A DNA stretch of 64,000 nt from TH5896 sp049578985 (lineage in GTDB: Archaea > Thermoproteota > Nitrososphaeria > Nitrososphaerales > Nitrososphaeraceae), in the NCBI GenBank assembly GCA_049578985.1, contig JBAUMZ010000198.1, positions 59,360-123,359 of the forward strand. The letters run 5' to 3'. Both the position numbers and the translations under genes were made by a program. This document shows, one piece after another, positions 1 to 9,093 of this stretch. Each line of letters starts with the position of its first letter. Positions within the stretch are counted from its first letter, which is position 1. Under the pieces are notes generated by a model that had not been told where the DNA came from, did not search any database, and worked only from the letters and a program-made list of their open reading frames with translations.

Positions 1-733
1 ACCGATCATCCAGCTTCAACTTGAAAAGTTCTCCTATAAAGGATTTACTTGAAACTCCAACTGAGATCGGCTTAGAAAGACATTGTAGTTTATTCAGATT
101 CCTTATTAACTGCTGGTCACGAAAGTACCAAGACAGACCTGTCACCCTAGTACTAAAGGTGTTTGTAACTTCCCTTCTAAAGAAGCCAATAGAGGGATCC
201 ACTATTATCTTGTTCTCAGTAATTCCTGCATTTTTGGCTAACTTCAGACTCTCACGTAGTGCTTTAAGAGTGGAAGATAGAGATCCGGAAATATGATCTT
301 TGCTATATGCTCCAACTATAACTGGGACTCTATATCTGGAGATCATATTAGCCATGTTCTTGTCAAATTTTAACCCTGTTACATCGTTAACGAGCGAGGC
401 ACCTCTCTTTATGGCTTCCTTGGCGACTTCCGCTCTTGGTGTGTCTACCGATATCGGCAAAGTGCAACACCTCTTTACTAGACCAACTGCTTCTGCTACT
501 CGCTTTGTTTCCTCATTAATTGAAATGTACGTCCTTAAATAAGGAGCTGTGGACATGCCACCTATGTCAATAAGGCTTGCGCCGCTAGCTTCCATACTAA
601 TCGCTGTATTTTCAATATCATTTTTTGACGTCTTTACTGATCCTTCGTAAAATGATTCAGGGCTGACATTAAGTACACCCATTATTCTAGTTGGCGATCT
701 ACTATCAATACGTATGTTATTGATGACAACCAA
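1..733 (-). CDS. folP: Dihydropteroate synthase-like protein (3' end outside window)
   Basis: The protein condenses a pterin pyrophosphate with p-aminobenzoate or a related arylamine in folate/methanopterin synthesis. Reading the minus strand gives the family blocks in order: MGVLNVSPESF near the start, ASLIDIGGMSTAP, PISVDTPRAEVA, SLVNDVTGL, KIIVDPSIGFF and GVSSKSFIGE close to the window edge. The last block resembles the usual GVSRKSFIG, so only a few dozen C-terminal residues should be missing. No ATG gives a full-length product. A TGA lies just upstream in frame, and TTG at 731-733 is the likely start. The family call is firm; the start and the exact pterin substrate are inferred. Confidence 0.85.
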   Translation of the reverse strand, partial: MVVINNIRIDSRSPTRIMGVLNVSPESFYEGSVKTSKNDIENTAISMEASGASLIDIGGMSTAPYLRTYISINEETKRVAEAVGLVKRCCTLPISVDTPRAEVAKEAIKRGASLVNDVTGLKFDKNMANMISRYRVPVIVGAYSKDHISGSLSSTLKALRESLKLAKNAGITENKIIVDPSIGFFRREVTNTFSTRVTGLSWYFRDQQLIRNLNKLQCLSKPISVGVSSKSFIGELFKLKLDDR

Positions 734-936
734 ATTTTCATTCTCGTCAAATCATCCGTTTAACCCAAATTTTTCTCTTTAGCAGAAGACAAGAAGAGTT
801 ACACTAACCATAGGCCCAACTGAGCCCGGATCTAGGATCCACTCCATATCAGGGAGTACTATTTGTAATCGTTATTGTCTTTGAATACTTTTATATGCTC
901 TATTACTTCGAAAACTCTAGTCGGGAATGATCAGGC
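734..936. other. Divergent intergenic region with promoter of the debranching-enzyme gene
   Basis: About 200 bases between folP and the downstream glucosidase, read in opposite directions. The only signal seen is a TATA-like TTTTATAT at 889-896, about 40 bases before the glucosidase ATG, which fits an archaeal promoter with a short leader. No RNA gene or ORF was recognised. Confidence 0.5.
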
Positions 937-3621
937 ATGGCTAGAACGCTAGATAAAACACATACTTTACTCTCTTATATTGAAGGAAGTTTAAGGAATG
1001 TGACTATAGTCACAGGAGAAGACAAGTATAATGGATTCATATTTTCCTTGTTAAACCCTCCTGTTCCTTTAGGAGGAAATGTCGTATCGTTGGACATTTA
1101 CGTCAATGAGATGCCATATCCGAAGAAATCTATCTTCGTAGCAACTACAGAAGACATGGTAAATGCAGCGTCAATTTCAGAAAACCGCCCACTTCCATTT
1201 AGACCTTTCCAGAGTGCAAGGTTTCTTATTATGAGTAAAGAAGGGTTGCCTCAAGGGAAAAAACATAAGATTGTCATCCTAAGCAAATTGGAGGGTTTCG
1301 AACAAATAATTATCCCCTTTACACTTATCGACTATGTTGGTGAACAAAGAGAGAAAATACTTATTCCATCAAACATATTGGAAGATCTCATATATGATAC
1401 CAATAGTGAAGATACTATCTTTAAGAATTTCACATCTCCTCTTATACTCTCTGGAAAGAAGGCATATATTGTTTGTTCTTCCAATGGTTCCATTTCTGCT
1501 AATTGGACTTGGATGGGGGCAAGGTATGATAACGGAGGTTTGTATGTACCTCCAGTACGGGCATTTGGTAGAATTATTGTAGAGCTTTCAATTGAAGATC
1601 AAGTGAGAAAGAAGCTACCCAATTTCGTTGCTTCATCAAGACATGAGAAAGGCGTACTCTCAACTAGACATGAATTGGCCGGCCTTCAAGTGAAAAGAAA
1701 GTTGTTTGTCCCAACGGAACGAAAAGGATTCATCACAATTCTTGAATTAATTGACAGAAGTTTAGATCTCCCAAGGCTGGCTCCCAGAAAGAGATCTCTT
1801 AATGCAAAGCGTAAGGTACGCATTCATTTTATTATAGATGGTAATATTACCAGCTACGGCCTAGCAGCTATTTCCCAGAGCAATACTTCTAGGTTTATTG
1901 AGAACGAAAATTGTCTTCAGGTGCAGACTGCGGCAAGAAAAGGGATTGCCCACTACTTTGGAAATATTGGCGTTGCTCCTAAGGAACTGAAACCATCTCG
2001 AATTCTGGTCGATACATTCGATAATGATCTAGAACTATCATATGATATCGAGATTCCTGCCAGAGGAACAAGCGAAATCGCTTTGGTTGCAGCTGGAAGT
2101 TTCAATAGCTCTAGAGAATGTCTAGATGAATTCCAAACCATTAGAGACAATTACAAGCTGCTTTTACAAGAAACACAGCAACATTTCGACTTTGCTATAT
2201 CTTCAAATACGTTAGATATCCAGCCAAATTCTAAGCAAAACCCGACTATTGTAAAAATTGCCAAAGCATTTGAGAAGGCAAAAACGGGAATGGAGTATCT
2301 CAAAGCAGAATATGACGAGCTTGGCCACGGCATCTGTGCCGGCCTGCCACGATTTCCAAACTATTGGGCTAGAGACACAGGTTGGTCATTAAAGGGTTAC
2401 CTCTCGCTCGGTGATCATGAATTTGTTTTGTCTGTCCTGGAGAATTTTCTAAAACATCAAGCCAGCAGAACAACTAGAACTACAATTAAAGGTGAGCTCC
2501 CTATGATTATTAGCGGAAAGGCTTTCCTCCATAGCACTACTTATGGATCGGCCGATTCTACTTTTCTCTTCCCCTGGAGTATCAGAGAATATGTGTACTC
2601 AACTGGAAACATTGGTTACCTTAAGAAGAGGTGGAATAATGTAGTCGATTTGATCAACTGTGGGTTTAGTAAAGATATTGATGGAGATGGATTAATTGAA
2701 CATGGTTTCACCGGTGTTGCAGAAAAACTACCTATTCAGGATTCTACTTGGATGGATCATATAGATAGAAGGAAGAGTGCCAACGATGTGCAGGCTCTAT
2801 TCTACGAAAGCTTGCACATAGGTATCGATCTAGCAAAAATTATGGACGACAAAGTACATCTCAAGAGATGGGAAAAGGGTGCACTTGACTTAAAGCGAAA
2901 GATAGAGTCCGAATATTGGGACAACAAAGGGGGGTTCTATTTTGATACAATAAGAAGAAATGGCACTAAAGATGCTAGCATAAGACCGAACGCTCTTGTC
3001 ATGTTGTTGACAGGGGTTACTGATGCAAAGTCTCATGCCGAATCAGTACTTAGAAGGATTGAAAAAAGTGATATTACTACACCATGGGGAGTAAGAACCC
3101 TTAGCTCTCTTGATCCAAAATACCACCCAAGTCTTTATCATGATGGGGCAATCTGGCCTCTTGTCACCGGCTGGGCGGCCGTCGTTGAGACAAAGTACGG
3201 ACGCAAAGAACAAGCGCTGTACTATATTGAGTCTATGGCGGAGAGAATACTGTCTGAGAACGGGATGTTTGCAGAGACTTACAGGGGAGATAGGCCAGAA
3301 CCATTCAATTCATGTATTTTGCAAGCATGGTCGTTAGCAATGTATGTTTACTCTGTCCGCGAACTATTTCTAGGGATGGACATCAATTTAGTAGATAACC
3401 GAATAATCTTTGATCCCCGTGTACCAGATTCTATAAGGAGCAATTCCGTACCTATACGCTTTCACCACAAATTCTATATTGCAGGGTCGCCACGAGACTC
3501 GGAGATTATTCTTGATCCGTATCGAGAGACAGTTAGGGTGGAATTCAGGAATTTACCAAACCAACAGGCAATTCGACCAGAAATCACGAGCAGCACCTAC
3601 TCGATCGATATAGTTAACTAG
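937..3621 (+). CDS. Amylo-alpha-1,6-glucosidase / glycogen debranching enzyme-like protein
   Basis: An 894-residue cytoplasmic protein with the domain order of archaeal debranching enzymes: an N-terminal beta-rich domain (about residues 1-420) followed by an (alpha/alpha)6-barrel glycosidase domain (about 430-850). The catalytic domain shows NYWARDTGWSLKGYL near 473, an acidic WMDHIDRRKSANDVQALFYE block near 605 and YHDGAIWPLVTGW near 735, all typical of the GDE C-terminal family. It should hydrolyse alpha-1,6 branch linkages in an alpha-glucan, which suggests a storage polysaccharide. It stands alone, transcribed away from folP, with a TATA box at 889-896. Substrate specificity (glycogen or another glucoside) cannot be read from sequence. 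Confidence 0.85.
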   Translation: MARTLDKTHTLLSYIEGSLRNVTIVTGEDKYNGFIFSLLNPPVPLGGNVVSLDIYVNEMPYPKKSIFVATTEDMVNAASISENRPLPFRPFQSARFLIMSKEGLPQGKKHKIVILSKLEGFEQIIIPFTLIDYVGEQREKILIPSNILEDLIYDTNSEDTIFKNFTSPLILSGKKAYIVCSSNGSISANWTWMGARYDNGGLYVPPVRAFGRIIVELSIEDQVRKKLPNFVASSRHEKGVLSTRHELAGLQVKRKLFVPTERKGFITILELIDRSLDLPRLAPRKRSLNAKRKVRIHFIIDGNITSYGLAAISQSNTSRFIENENCLQVQTAARKGIAHYFGNIGVAPKELKPSRILVDTFDNDLELSYDIEIPARGTSEIALVAAGSFNSSRECLDEFQTIRDNYKLLLQETQQHFDFAISSNTLDIQPNSKQNPTIVKIAKAFEKAKTGMEYLKAEYDELGHGICAGLPRFPNYWARDTGWSLKGYLSLGDHEFVLSVLENFLKHQASRTTRTTIKGELPMIISGKAFLHSTTYGSADSTFLFPWSIREYVYSTGNIGYLKKRWNNVVDLINCGFSKDIDGDGLIEHGFTGVAEKLPIQDSTWMDHIDRRKSANDVQALFYESLHIGIDLAKIMDDKVHLKRWEKGALDLKRKIESEYWDNKGGFYFDTIRRNGTKDASIRPNALVMLLTGVTDAKSHAESVLRRIEKSDITTPWGVRTLSSLDPKYHPSLYHDGAIWPLVTGWAAVVETKYGRKEQALYYIESMAERILSENGMFAETYRGDRPEPFNSCILQAWSLAMYVYSVRELFLGMDINLVDNRIIFDPRVPDSIRSNSVPIRFHHKFYIAGSPRDSEIILDPYRETVRVEFRNLPNQQAIRPEITSSTYSIDIVN

Positions 3622-3669
3622 ATAAAGCGGTGTTTCTGTATTTCATTTTTTTAAAAAAAAGAAGACTTG

Positions 3670-4080
3670 CTAGACCCTTCGTCCTCTTCTGCCGCCTGGT
3701 TTTCTAGTAGTATCATGGGGAATAGGTGTCACATCATCTATTCTACCGATTCGGAAACCTGCCCTCGCCAAAGCCCTAATCGCTGCCTGAGCACCTGGAC
3801 CTGGAATCCTCGGTCCCACTCCGCCCACGGCTCTTACCCTAATGTGAAGAGCGTTAATTCCTTTTGTTTTGGCCATATCGGCTGCGGCCACCGCGGACTT
3901 CATCGCGGCATAGGGCGAAGATTCATATCGATCAGCAGTAACATGTCTGCCACCCGAACTAAACGAAATTGTTTCAGCCCCACTAAGATCCGTAATATGC
4001 ACCAGGGTATTATTATAACTACTGAAAATGTGTGCAACGCCCCACTTATATTGGACTATTTCGTTAGTTTGATTACTCAT
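3670..4080 (-). CDS. rps11: 30S ribosomal protein uS11
   Basis: A 136-residue small-subunit platform protein that contacts 16S rRNA near the 3' end. The archaeal/eukaryotic hallmarks are present: WGVAHIFSSYNNTLVHITDLSG near the N terminus, a glycine-rich GVGPRIPGPGAQAA segment, and the basic C terminus ending GGRRGRRV. The reading frame extends 40 codons upstream to another ATG. However, the family begins at MSNQTNEIVQYKWG, so the ATG at 4078-4080 is chosen. It is not next to other ribosomal genes; a long structured non-coding stretch lies upstream. Confidence 0.95.
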   Translation of the reverse strand: MSNQTNEIVQYKWGVAHIFSSYNNTLVHITDLSGAETISFSSGGRHVTADRYESSPYAAMKSAVAAADMAKTKGINALHIRVRAVGGVGPRIPGPGAQAAIRALARAGFRIGRIDDVTPIPHDTTRKPGGRRGRRV

Positions 4081-4304
4081 AGTTCGGAAGATATCGTTTA
4101 GCAGATCTATATGAATGTAGTGCGTGGATTGGCTTTGACGCATATAATAGCATAAGAGTGGAATTCTTAGAGAATCAATTTCCGAATTGGACATTTCCAC
4201 GCTCAGGGAGGTTCAGCAGCCTTTATTTTGTAAGTAGATCTGGTGGCATTTATCGTCTGGTTAACATTACATTATATGCATCTTTTAAAGAATATGTCAA
4301 AATT

Positions 4305-4510
4305 TCTTGGAGTACCATCTTCCCCCACATACTGTAATCTGTGGGGAATATGAGTCAACCTTCGTTAACTGTTTACAGTTGCCGTTGGCGACATCCAGAC
4401 GGCTTAGCTAGGATCGATGGAACAGGGTAAACCTCACCTGTAGGAGATATCATAACGATTGCTGTACGCTTTCGTTATGTCGTTGCAGTTATGGCTTAGT
4501 ACTAATCAAA
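4305..4510 (+). ncRNA. Candidate structured non-coding RNA (no family recognised)
   Basis: Between rps11 and thiL, about 200 bases hold a series of hairpins enclosed by a closing helix. AGTAC 4311-4315 pairs with GTACT 4499-4503, and CAT 4316-4318 with ATG 4491-4493. Inside lie CCCCACA 4323-4329 with TGTGGGG 4340-4346, GCCGT 4381-4385 with ACGGC 4399-4403, ACAGG 4422-4426 with CCTGT 4437-4441, and ATAACGA 4452-4458 with TCGTTAT 4472-4478. A TATA-like TTATATGC at about 4272-4279 is correctly placed for a plus-strand transcript starting near 4300. I see no RNase P, SRP, 5S or tRNA signatures. The minus strand (a long rps11 leader) is an alternative. Pairing was found by eye, so chance is not excluded. 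Confidence 0.4.
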
Positions 4511-4604
4511 ACAGTGTTCAATGCATTTTCCTCTATTCCTGAGCTGAGTTATATTACGTACAGTAGATTGGTATGTATCCTGTCCTGATGTATTTGAATT
4601 GAAT

Positions 4605-5588
4605 TCACAAGTCTGAATATCCCCTGTTTTCCAATTCCTCGGGAATACCACCTTTCCCAGTCAAGAAGACCTTTCCAGTTCCACTTGATACCTTACCGAT
4701 TTCAATTAACCTTAATCCTTTAGATGTTGCTATTTGTCGTGCTCTACTCAATCGCCCTAAAGGAATCGTTCCCACTATTTCGAATTCCTCACCACCATAC
4801 ATTACCAACTTTTTGCTAAGGATCCCATTCTTAGAGGCGAACTCATCTATTCCAGGAGCAATAGGAATCCATTCAACATTAAAATCTACCTTGCTCTTAA
4901 TCGCCAGTCGACACAATGAACTGGCAAGACCATCACTAGAATCAATAGAGGAAGAAAGAAATTTCCGGAGAGAAATTCCAAATTTGACTCTTGGTTTGGG
5001 AAGCATCACAGACGACATATACCTGGCTTTGATCTGTTTTTTTACCATAGCATTATTCAATGCTATTTTAAGACCTGCTGCAGTCTGTCCAAAGACGCCT
5101 GAGGTAACAATTACGTCTCCTGGTTTTGCTCCGCTCTGAGCTGGTATCGCAGAAATCGGAAGATTAGAATGACCAAACATCGAACAATCTATCGTAAATT
5201 CGTTGCTATGATTTGTATCCCCCCCTATAATGTTAATTCCAAACTCCCTAGAAGCCATCCTGAATCCATAAGTCAATTCTTTGATAGTGTAAAGCGAGAT
5301 TGATCGGGGAAGGCCCAAGGAAAGGATGCATACTGAAGGTGTAAGTCCCTTTGCCGCGAAATCGCTTACACACGATACTATGCTCTTTCTGGCGACTTGC
5401 CATGATTTCATAAAGGGTGGAATGTCAGTACTTCCGATCAACATGTCGCATTTGAATGCTAACAGTCGAGGTCGCTTCGTCCTTCCCAAATCGATAAGCG
5501 CTACATCATCTAGAGGGAATGGTTGCTTGTGGAGACGAAGCTCGGAAGATAGGATGTTAATTATCTGCTGTTCCCTTGATTCTCTCAT
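4605..5588 (-). CDS. thiL: Thiamine-monophosphate kinase (ThiL)
   Basis: A 327-residue AIR-synthase/PurM-fold kinase that phosphorylates thiamine monophosphate to the diphosphate cofactor. The N-terminal DDVALID (residues 27-33) matches the Mg-ATP-binding acidic motif. FKCDML and VSDFAAKG fit the conserved substrate-side strands, and INIIGGDTNHS near 120 matches the family GGDT motif. A later SSIDSSDGLASSL is typical of the C-terminal lobe. The 5' end overlaps the end of the upstream phosphomutase gene by about 30 bases, so the two are co-transcribed and probably translationally coupled. The residue after DML is not the usual His, a small departure from bacterial ThiL. Confidence 0.85.
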   Translation of the reverse strand: MRESREQQIINILSSELRLHKQPFPLDDVALIDLGRTKRPRLLAFKCDMLIGSTDIPPFMKSWQVARKSIVSCVSDFAAKGLTPSVCILSLGLPRSISLYTIKELTYGFRMASREFGINIIGGDTNHSNEFTIDCSMFGHSNLPISAIPAQSGAKPGDVIVTSGVFGQTAAGLKIALNNAMVKKQIKARYMSSVMLPKPRVKFGISLRKFLSSSIDSSDGLASSLCRLAIKSKVDFNVEWIPIAPGIDEFASKNGILSKKLVMYGGEEFEIVGTIPLGRLSRARQIATSKGLRLIEIGKVSSGTGKVFLTGKGGIPEELENRGYSDL

Positions 5589-6885
5589 TAATGGCGAGTA
5601 CCTTTGCCTTTATGAATTCAAATAATTCTTGAGTCTTGCTTACGGTGGACTCCACTGAAATCCTCAAGATATCCTCTGTATTTGATGGTCTTACCAGAAT
5701 CCATGAATTCTCATCTAACAATGCCTTTATACCATCGTCAAGGATAGTTTCAGAAGCGATTTTTCGTAGTGGCTCAACCAACTCGTTGATAATTTTGAAT
5801 TTCGCTGAATTAGGAACATTGATCTTGGATCTTTGCTGTTTGTAGGTTCGAATAAAACTAAGGTAGTCATCTTGTTTTTCTTCTTCTAAGCTTGAGATCA
5901 AAGCACTTGCTAACAATCCGTCTCTACACATGTTGAAGTTGGGAGATATGTACCCAGCACTACTTCCTTCACCTCCCGCATCAGCGCCTGTTTCTATCAT
6001 TTTGCTAACGACATTCGCTTCTCCTACTTTAGAGTAAACAATCTCTCCCCCTGAATACTTAATAAATTTCTCTAGAGCAAGACTAGTGTCTAAACTCACA
6101 ACAAATTTCCGGGCACCTTGATCAATCGCTGCACCAACACACAGTAACAGTGTTGCATCTGGCTCCATTTTTCTACCGTATCTGTCTACGACGACGACCC
6201 TGTCTCCATCTAGGTCAAAAGCAAACCCTAGCGATAATTTATTATTTGTTACCAATGACCCTAACTCGTGCAAGTGTTCAACTGTTGGATCGGTCCCTCT
6301 TGAGGATATGCCGTACACGTCATTAATAGCTAAATAACCATAGCCTAATTCATGAAATAGCATGTTTATATGTCTACAAGCGGCCCCACCACCGGGATCT
6401 AGTCCTATCTTTTTTTTAGGAGAATGATTTCTGTCTTGCATAAAGTTTAATACGTCATCCACATATGAGGAAGTAGTTCGAAATAGTGATCCCGGTTCAC
6501 TTGGACGATGCTCCTTCCCTACAAGTAAACCTTCTAGATCTTGCTCAGATATCCCTCTCCCATTCAAGATGAATTTTAGCCCGTTCCAATCCAATGGATT
6601 ATGTGATGCAGTTATTATTATTCCACCTTTGTGTTTTCTCGCTTCCCTAAACGTAATTGGAGTAGGGGCAATATCTAAATAAAATACTTTGATTCCTTGT
6701 TCCAATAACGAGGTTAAAGTTGAGTAAGCTAAGATTTGACTCGATGGTCGTGTATCTCTCGAGACAATACAGGAATTATTGGTCTTTATTAGTGTCGCCG
6801 CAAAAGATCTGGTGAACTTACCCACATCGGTAGGTAGCAAATCATTTCCATATTCGCCTCTAATTCCTGAAACGGATATTTTCAT
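5557..6885 (-). CDS. Phosphoglucomutase / phosphomannomutase family protein
   Basis: An alpha-D-phosphohexomutase of about 442 residues interconverting hexose-1- and hexose-6-phosphates. The sequence shows the phosphoserine loop TASHNP (Ser about 94), the metal loop DLDGDR (about 225-229), a sugar-binding GGEGSSAG segment and a C-terminal RPSNTEDILRISVE phosphate-binding loop. All four domains are therefore present. The frame opens at 6906, but the ATG at 6885 gives the normal N terminus MKISVSGIRGEYG and is preferred. It overlaps thiL downstream. It may act as phosphoglucosamine- or phosphomanno-mutase; motifs alone do not decide this. Confidence 0.88.
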   Translation of the reverse strand: MKISVSGIRGEYGNDLLPTDVGKFTRSFAATLIKTNNSCIVSRDTRPSSQILAYSTLTSLLEQGIKVFYLDIAPTPITFREARKHKGGIIITASHNPLDWNGLKFILNGRGISEQDLEGLLVGKEHRPSEPGSLFRTTSSYVDDVLNFMQDRNHSPKKKIGLDPGGGAACRHINMLFHELGYGYLAINDVYGISSRGTDPTVEHLHELGSLVTNNKLSLGFAFDLDGDRVVVVDRYGRKMEPDATLLLCVGAAIDQGARKFVVSLDTSLALEKFIKYSGGEIVYSKVGEANVVSKMIETGADAGGEGSSAGYISPNFNMCRDGLLASALISSLEEEKQDDYLSFIRTYKQQRSKINVPNSAKFKIINELVEPLRKIASETILDDGIKALLDENSWILVRPSNTEDILRISVESTVSKTQELFEFIKAKVLAINERIKGTADN

Positions 6886-6958
6886 ATTAAATGCTTTATC
6901 TATCAACTATTTATTCGTGTTCTGTATATCGGTTAGCCACAGTTTATAGAGGTGAAGA

Positions 6959-6968
6959 ATTAAATAAA
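6959..6968 (+). promoter_or_regulatory. TATA box of tRNA-Thr
   Basis: An A/T-rich element reading ATTAAATAAA lies about 25-30 bases before the first base of the tRNA-Thr gene. This is the normal spacing for an archaeal TATA box. Confidence 0.5.
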
Positions 6969-6991
6969 AATCTCCCCGATATGAACATAGA

Positions 6992-7064
6992 GCCCTAGTA
7001 GCTCAGTTGGCGGAGCGAGGGTTTCGTAAACCCTAGGTCATGGGTTCAAATCCCATCTAGGGCT
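6992..7064 (+). tRNA. tRNA-Thr (anticodon CGT)
   Basis: A complete 73-base cloverleaf without intron. Acceptor GCCCTAG pairs with CTAGGGC, the D arm has GCTC/GAGC, the anticodon stem AGGGT/ACCCT encloses loop TTCGTAA with anticodon CGT, and the T arm is ATGGG-TTCAAAT-CCCAT. The discriminator is T and CCA is not encoded. It decodes ACG. Confidence 0.95.
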
Positions 7065-7234
7065 CTCTCTCACTATACTCGGTACCCAGTTAATCTTTCT
7101 ACTTCTCGAGATGGGCATAGCAGACGAAATATTCTATGGGAGGCTTAAATCTGCCCAGCTGGTATGGGGGTACAGATCACTATGTTTTACCAATTCTTTG
7201 ATTTCAGTGAACAAAGATCCAATGACGAATGGAC

Positions 7235-7560
7235 TCACTTCAGTCTAGAAACTATTACAATAAAGACGAGTATGCATATTATAGGCAATGCATCTCCATT
7301 ACCTCTAGCAGTGATATGACTAGAGGGAATTGCGTATTGATTGACTATGACTAGAGAGATTTTCAATACAAATCCTTTCAGACTTTGATACATCTTCTGC
7401 TTTTCTTCCAACTCTTTTTTCATAATTTAGGACAATGTCCATAGCCAGCTTTTCAACCGACTTCCACTATTTGTCCAAGTTTGACGCTAATTACGCCTTG
7501 CATGTTAGATACTTGCACTGATTGAGATTTCGATTCGACATCACTTGTTATCTCGTTAAT
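7235..7560 (-). pseudogene. Fossil of a DUF3883 (NOV C-terminal) domain gene
   Basis: On the minus strand the protein-like run VISVKLGQIVEVG ends at a TGA. After a frame change it continues as SVEKLAMDIVLNYEKRVGRK and AEDVSKSE, then after another shift as GFVLKISL. The middle piece matches the DUF3883 pattern (E..A...V..YE...GR...DVS...GYD..S), found in sacsin/HSP90-like ATPases and some defence-associated proteins. Stops and at least two frame changes make it non-functional. The family assignment is from memory of the motif and should be taken as probable. Confidence 0.45.
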
Positions 7561-7568
7561 ACATTTAC

Positions 7569-7800
7569 ATGCAGGATAAAAATTCAATTCAATTCAGCCC
7601 TAATCTTTATCGATTCATAAGGAACGTGACTGATGTCGAATTGTGGCTTTGCCAAGAGACCTGTTGGCAAATAAATACGTCAAGAAAGTAGGTGAAAGCG
7701 GAGGACCCTACCATCTGTTGTGTGCCAAGACGTTACATATTATAGAACGATTAATGGCCACACATACCTTATCACATCTGACATCTGATACATATTAGAT
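7569..7800 (+). pseudogene. Frameshifted protein-coding remnant
   Basis: One plus-strand frame gives MQDKNSIQFSPNLYRFIRNV then TDVELWL before a TAG. An overlapping frame gives LPRDLLANKYVKKVGESGG then PYHLLCAKTLHIIERL. Joined at the shared point they form a plausible continuous protein of about 75 residues, suggesting a single frameshift in a decayed gene. No family was recognised. A genuine short ORF is possible but less likely. Confidence 0.3.
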
Positions 7801-8778
7801 GTTGCCAGTTCGTGAACCGTAACTCAGATGGGACGTAATTTAGAAGTGCCTTTCACTGCACCAGTCTTCTTCAATAGTATCTCATCTGTCATTTACTGGA
7901 ACTTATCTTAATTGGTTTTGGTGCTTGTAATATGTATACAGCTTGCGCCCTCTGAAAACAGCTTTCTATAAACGAGCCCAATTCAACTGCATTGTAGACC
8001 CCCATTCTGAAAAGATCAATATATTGTGGCGGATTAGGTCTATATGTAGTCTATAGTAACGTCATAAAACATTATGAATCTAGTTGACCGGTAGTTTCGT
8101 TTTCAGACTCTAACAGGATTTAGATCATCATCGCCAGACTCATTACTTGTCCAAACAACATTGGATTCCATAAGCATAGTAGAGATCAACGGGGAAACCG
8201 TCGCCAAGAATATTGTTTTACAGCATGGAATTGTTAGGATCTTGTGCACGTCGAATCATGGTAATAATCATCGGATCTTCAAGTCGGCGGCAGAGGCTCT
8301 CCAACCATTATCATAGTATTGACTGTTCCGTATAGACGAAGGCCTGTAAAATTAGCTCAGCAGTCTTGGGATTTGATACTTTTAGCAGATTTAGTATCCT
8401 AATAACGCCAGGTATTCTCCATATTTCTTCGCCAATAACTTGTCTTGAAAGGTTTTAACGGTTCATTTGATGGTTACAATAGCATATTTCACGGATAGCT
8501 CCATGTCCTTTATTCTAGCTCATTCCGATCCTTGCAATCACTTTGCCCCTTAAAAACAAGATCAGTTATTCTGCCTCGAAGGCCAGATGATTAGTACGGA
8601 TTGTTCCCCCCAGTAGTATCCACTACTCCATAGTCGCTCATATATTTAGTAAATCACTATAGATACATCCGTAACCGGGAAATTAAAATATCGCTTAACC
8701 ATGTTCACTTGCCCTTGCATTTGTCTATAGTTGATCTTGGTTTTATTGTGTTCTTTTATACTTTTATACCTTTAAGCT

Positions 8779-9093
8779 TTAACATAATCCAAACATAGTT
8801 GTTCGAGCTTTAGTCGTAAATGTAATTGGCGTGTTTCTATCTTTACCATTATCGTCATTATGTTTCGTTAATACTTTTTCAGCATCTTTTTCTCCATGTC
8901 TTATTAGTTTCTTAATAGTAGTAATTGAAAAATCAGCATCTTCAAAAAAGAAATGTTTCTTTTCCGGTCTTTCAATACATATAATTTGTTTTATGATGCG
9001 CCTCTCTGAACTGTAATTAGTTATAGGAAATGATCTATTAGTTATAGGAAATGTTATTAAAAGTCTTTTTAACTTAGTTAAGTTACTAATCAT
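8779..9093 (-). CDS. Small hypothetical protein, uncertain
   Basis: A 104-codon open frame in an otherwise gene-free stretch. The predicted product is basic with a central ERPEKKHFFFEDADFS segment and no recognised family. The frame includes an imperfect tandem repeat near its start (the DNA at about 9017-9052 repeats TTAGTTATAGGAAATG). The surrounding region is decayed, so it may be a chance ORF or a remnant. Confidence 0.22.
   Translation of the reverse strand: MISNLTKLKRLLITFPITNRSFPITNYSSERRIIKQIICIERPEKKHFFFEDADFSITTIKKLIRHGEKDAEKVLTKHNDDNGKDRNTPITFTTKARTTMFGLC

Noticed and set aside
4305..4510. Identity of the structured stretch as RNase P, SRP or 5S RNA
   Set aside because: None of the conserved sequence blocks of these RNAs was seen on either strand, so no family name is given.
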